From Erysipelotrichaceae bacterium (lineage in GTDB: Bacteria; Bacillota_I; Bacilli_A; Erysipelotrichales; Erysipelotrichaceae): DNA of 64,000 bases. A model generated the notes under the pieces. The model did no database searches. It worked only from the letters and a program-made list of their open reading frames with translations, and had not been told where the DNA came from. Made by a program: the position numbers and the translations under genes. The DNA is taken from positions 1 to 64,000 of the forward strand of contig JAFRIE010000014.1 in assembly GCA_017432885.1 (NCBI GenBank), given 5' to 3'. Positions 63,601 through 64,000 of the stretch are shown piece after piece (position 1 is the stretch's first letter; every line of letters begins with the position of its first letter).

Positions 63601-64000
63601 ATGCACGAAAATGTCGTAAAACTTGATTATAAAGGCAAAGAAATCTATCTGGTAAAGACTGCCCACGTGTCTAAGAATTCTGTTGAAGATGTTAAAGAAT
63701 GCATTGAAACGGTACAGCCGGATTCCATCTGCATCGAGCTGGACAGTCAGCGTTATGAAAAGCTGAAGCATCCCGACGACTGGCGCAATAGTGATATCGT
63801 CAAGATCATCAAGGAAAAACAGGTAGGTTTTCTTCTGGTTAATGTGATTCTTTCTTCTTTCCAGAAAAGAATTGCCAAATCGATGGATTCTTCTTCCGGA
63901 GCCGAGATGATGGAAGGCATTCGGCAGGCGGAAGAAAAGAGTATTCCGCTGGTTATGGCTGACCGGCCGATCAAGACCACCTTCTCAAGGATCTGGTATC
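63601..64000 (+). CDS. TraB/PrgY-family protein (partial, runs off window)
   Basis: Open frame from ATG to the window end, 133 codons seen. N-terminal 'EIYLVKTAHVSKNSVEDVKECI' with the family GTAHVS-type motif, then 'PDSICIELDSQRYEKL'. The TraB family includes PrgY pheromone-shutdown proteins and is related to Tiki-type metalloproteases. The C-terminal membrane segments expected for the family would lie beyond the window. TATAAT is six bases before the ATG. Confidence 0.85.
   Translation, partial: MHENVVKLDYKGKEIYLVKTAHVSKNSVEDVKECIETVQPDSICIELDSQRYEKLKHPDDWRNSDIVKIIKEKQVGFLLVNVILSSFQKRIAKSMDSSSGAEMMEGIRQAEEKSIPLVMADRPIKTTFSRIWY

Overview
The window reads as one contiguous, gene-dense chromosomal segment of a mid-to-low GC Firmicute (Bacillota). 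The gene content suggests a member of the Erysipelotrichia: an atypical EF-P, short DnaE, a CIRCE-controlled hrcA-grpE-dnaK-dnaJ cluster plus clpB, Prp-processed L27, a T-box, and PgdA/FtsW/DivIB. That taxonomic placement is inference. Apart from an ambiguous stretch at 1-150 I see no phage, insertion sequence, CRISPR array, rRNA or intact tRNA gene. Almost everything is core or near-core metabolism.

Layout. 175-2932 (-): cell-wall and division genes murG-murB-divIB. 2968-5332: an SOS-type locus in which an XRE/S24 repressor and a small membrane protein diverge from a Y-family polymerase and a conserved-looking 78-aa partner, with two identical-architecture operators between them. 5366-6283: trxB. 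6312-11172 (-): efp, a comG competence-pseudopilus operon, a metallo-beta-lactamase and rpmG. 11256-15210 (-): ruvB-ruvA, obg, and rplU-prp-rpmA with a structured leader. 15248-17152 (-): a GntR(YtrA-type)-ABC operon. 17166-20277 (+): a tryptophan-type T-box, a 16-codon ORF and an ABC transporter of the trpXYZ type. 20310-26109 (-): dnaE, a two-component system and a tRNA methyltransferase gene. 26127-28772 (+): a copper operon copA(-copZ fusion)-csoR. 28797-37363: ispG, a WYL regulator with a divergent membrane protein, pgdA, an ABC transporter lacking an ATPase gene, a Crp/Fnr regulator, threonine aldolase, an S66 peptidase and a cold-shock protein. 37461-44771 (-): heat-shock genes under HrcA/CIRCE. 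44851-47024 (-): coaD, rsmD, ftsW. 47064-49406 (+): def, rnj. 49441-52733 (-): pgk-tpiA-eno. 52791-57006: small genes, yigZ, upp, tdh-kbl. 57051-63542 (-): HD hydrolase, CmpB-like membrane protein, uvrA, hprK and an lgt-ppaX fusion. 63601-64000 (+): a TraB-family gene running off the end.

Four signals stand out. (1) At least eleven genes (dinB, ruvA, dnaE, ispG, the WYL gene, the S66 peptidase, ftsW, def, yigZ, the HD gene, traB) have a good -10 hexamer exactly six bases before the start codon and no Shine-Dalgarno, so their mRNAs are probably leaderless. (2) copA carries a fused C-terminal CopZ domain that begins at an in-frame ATG preceded by a near-perfect ribosome-binding site, so one gene may yield both the pump and a free copper chaperone. 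(3) lgt and a PpaX-like phosphatase are fused in one reading frame. (4) EF-P has Met where the modified Lys normally sits. Several divergent regulatory regions also have readable operator architecture: SOS, Crp, WYL, CsoR, CIRCE and a GGTACC pair.
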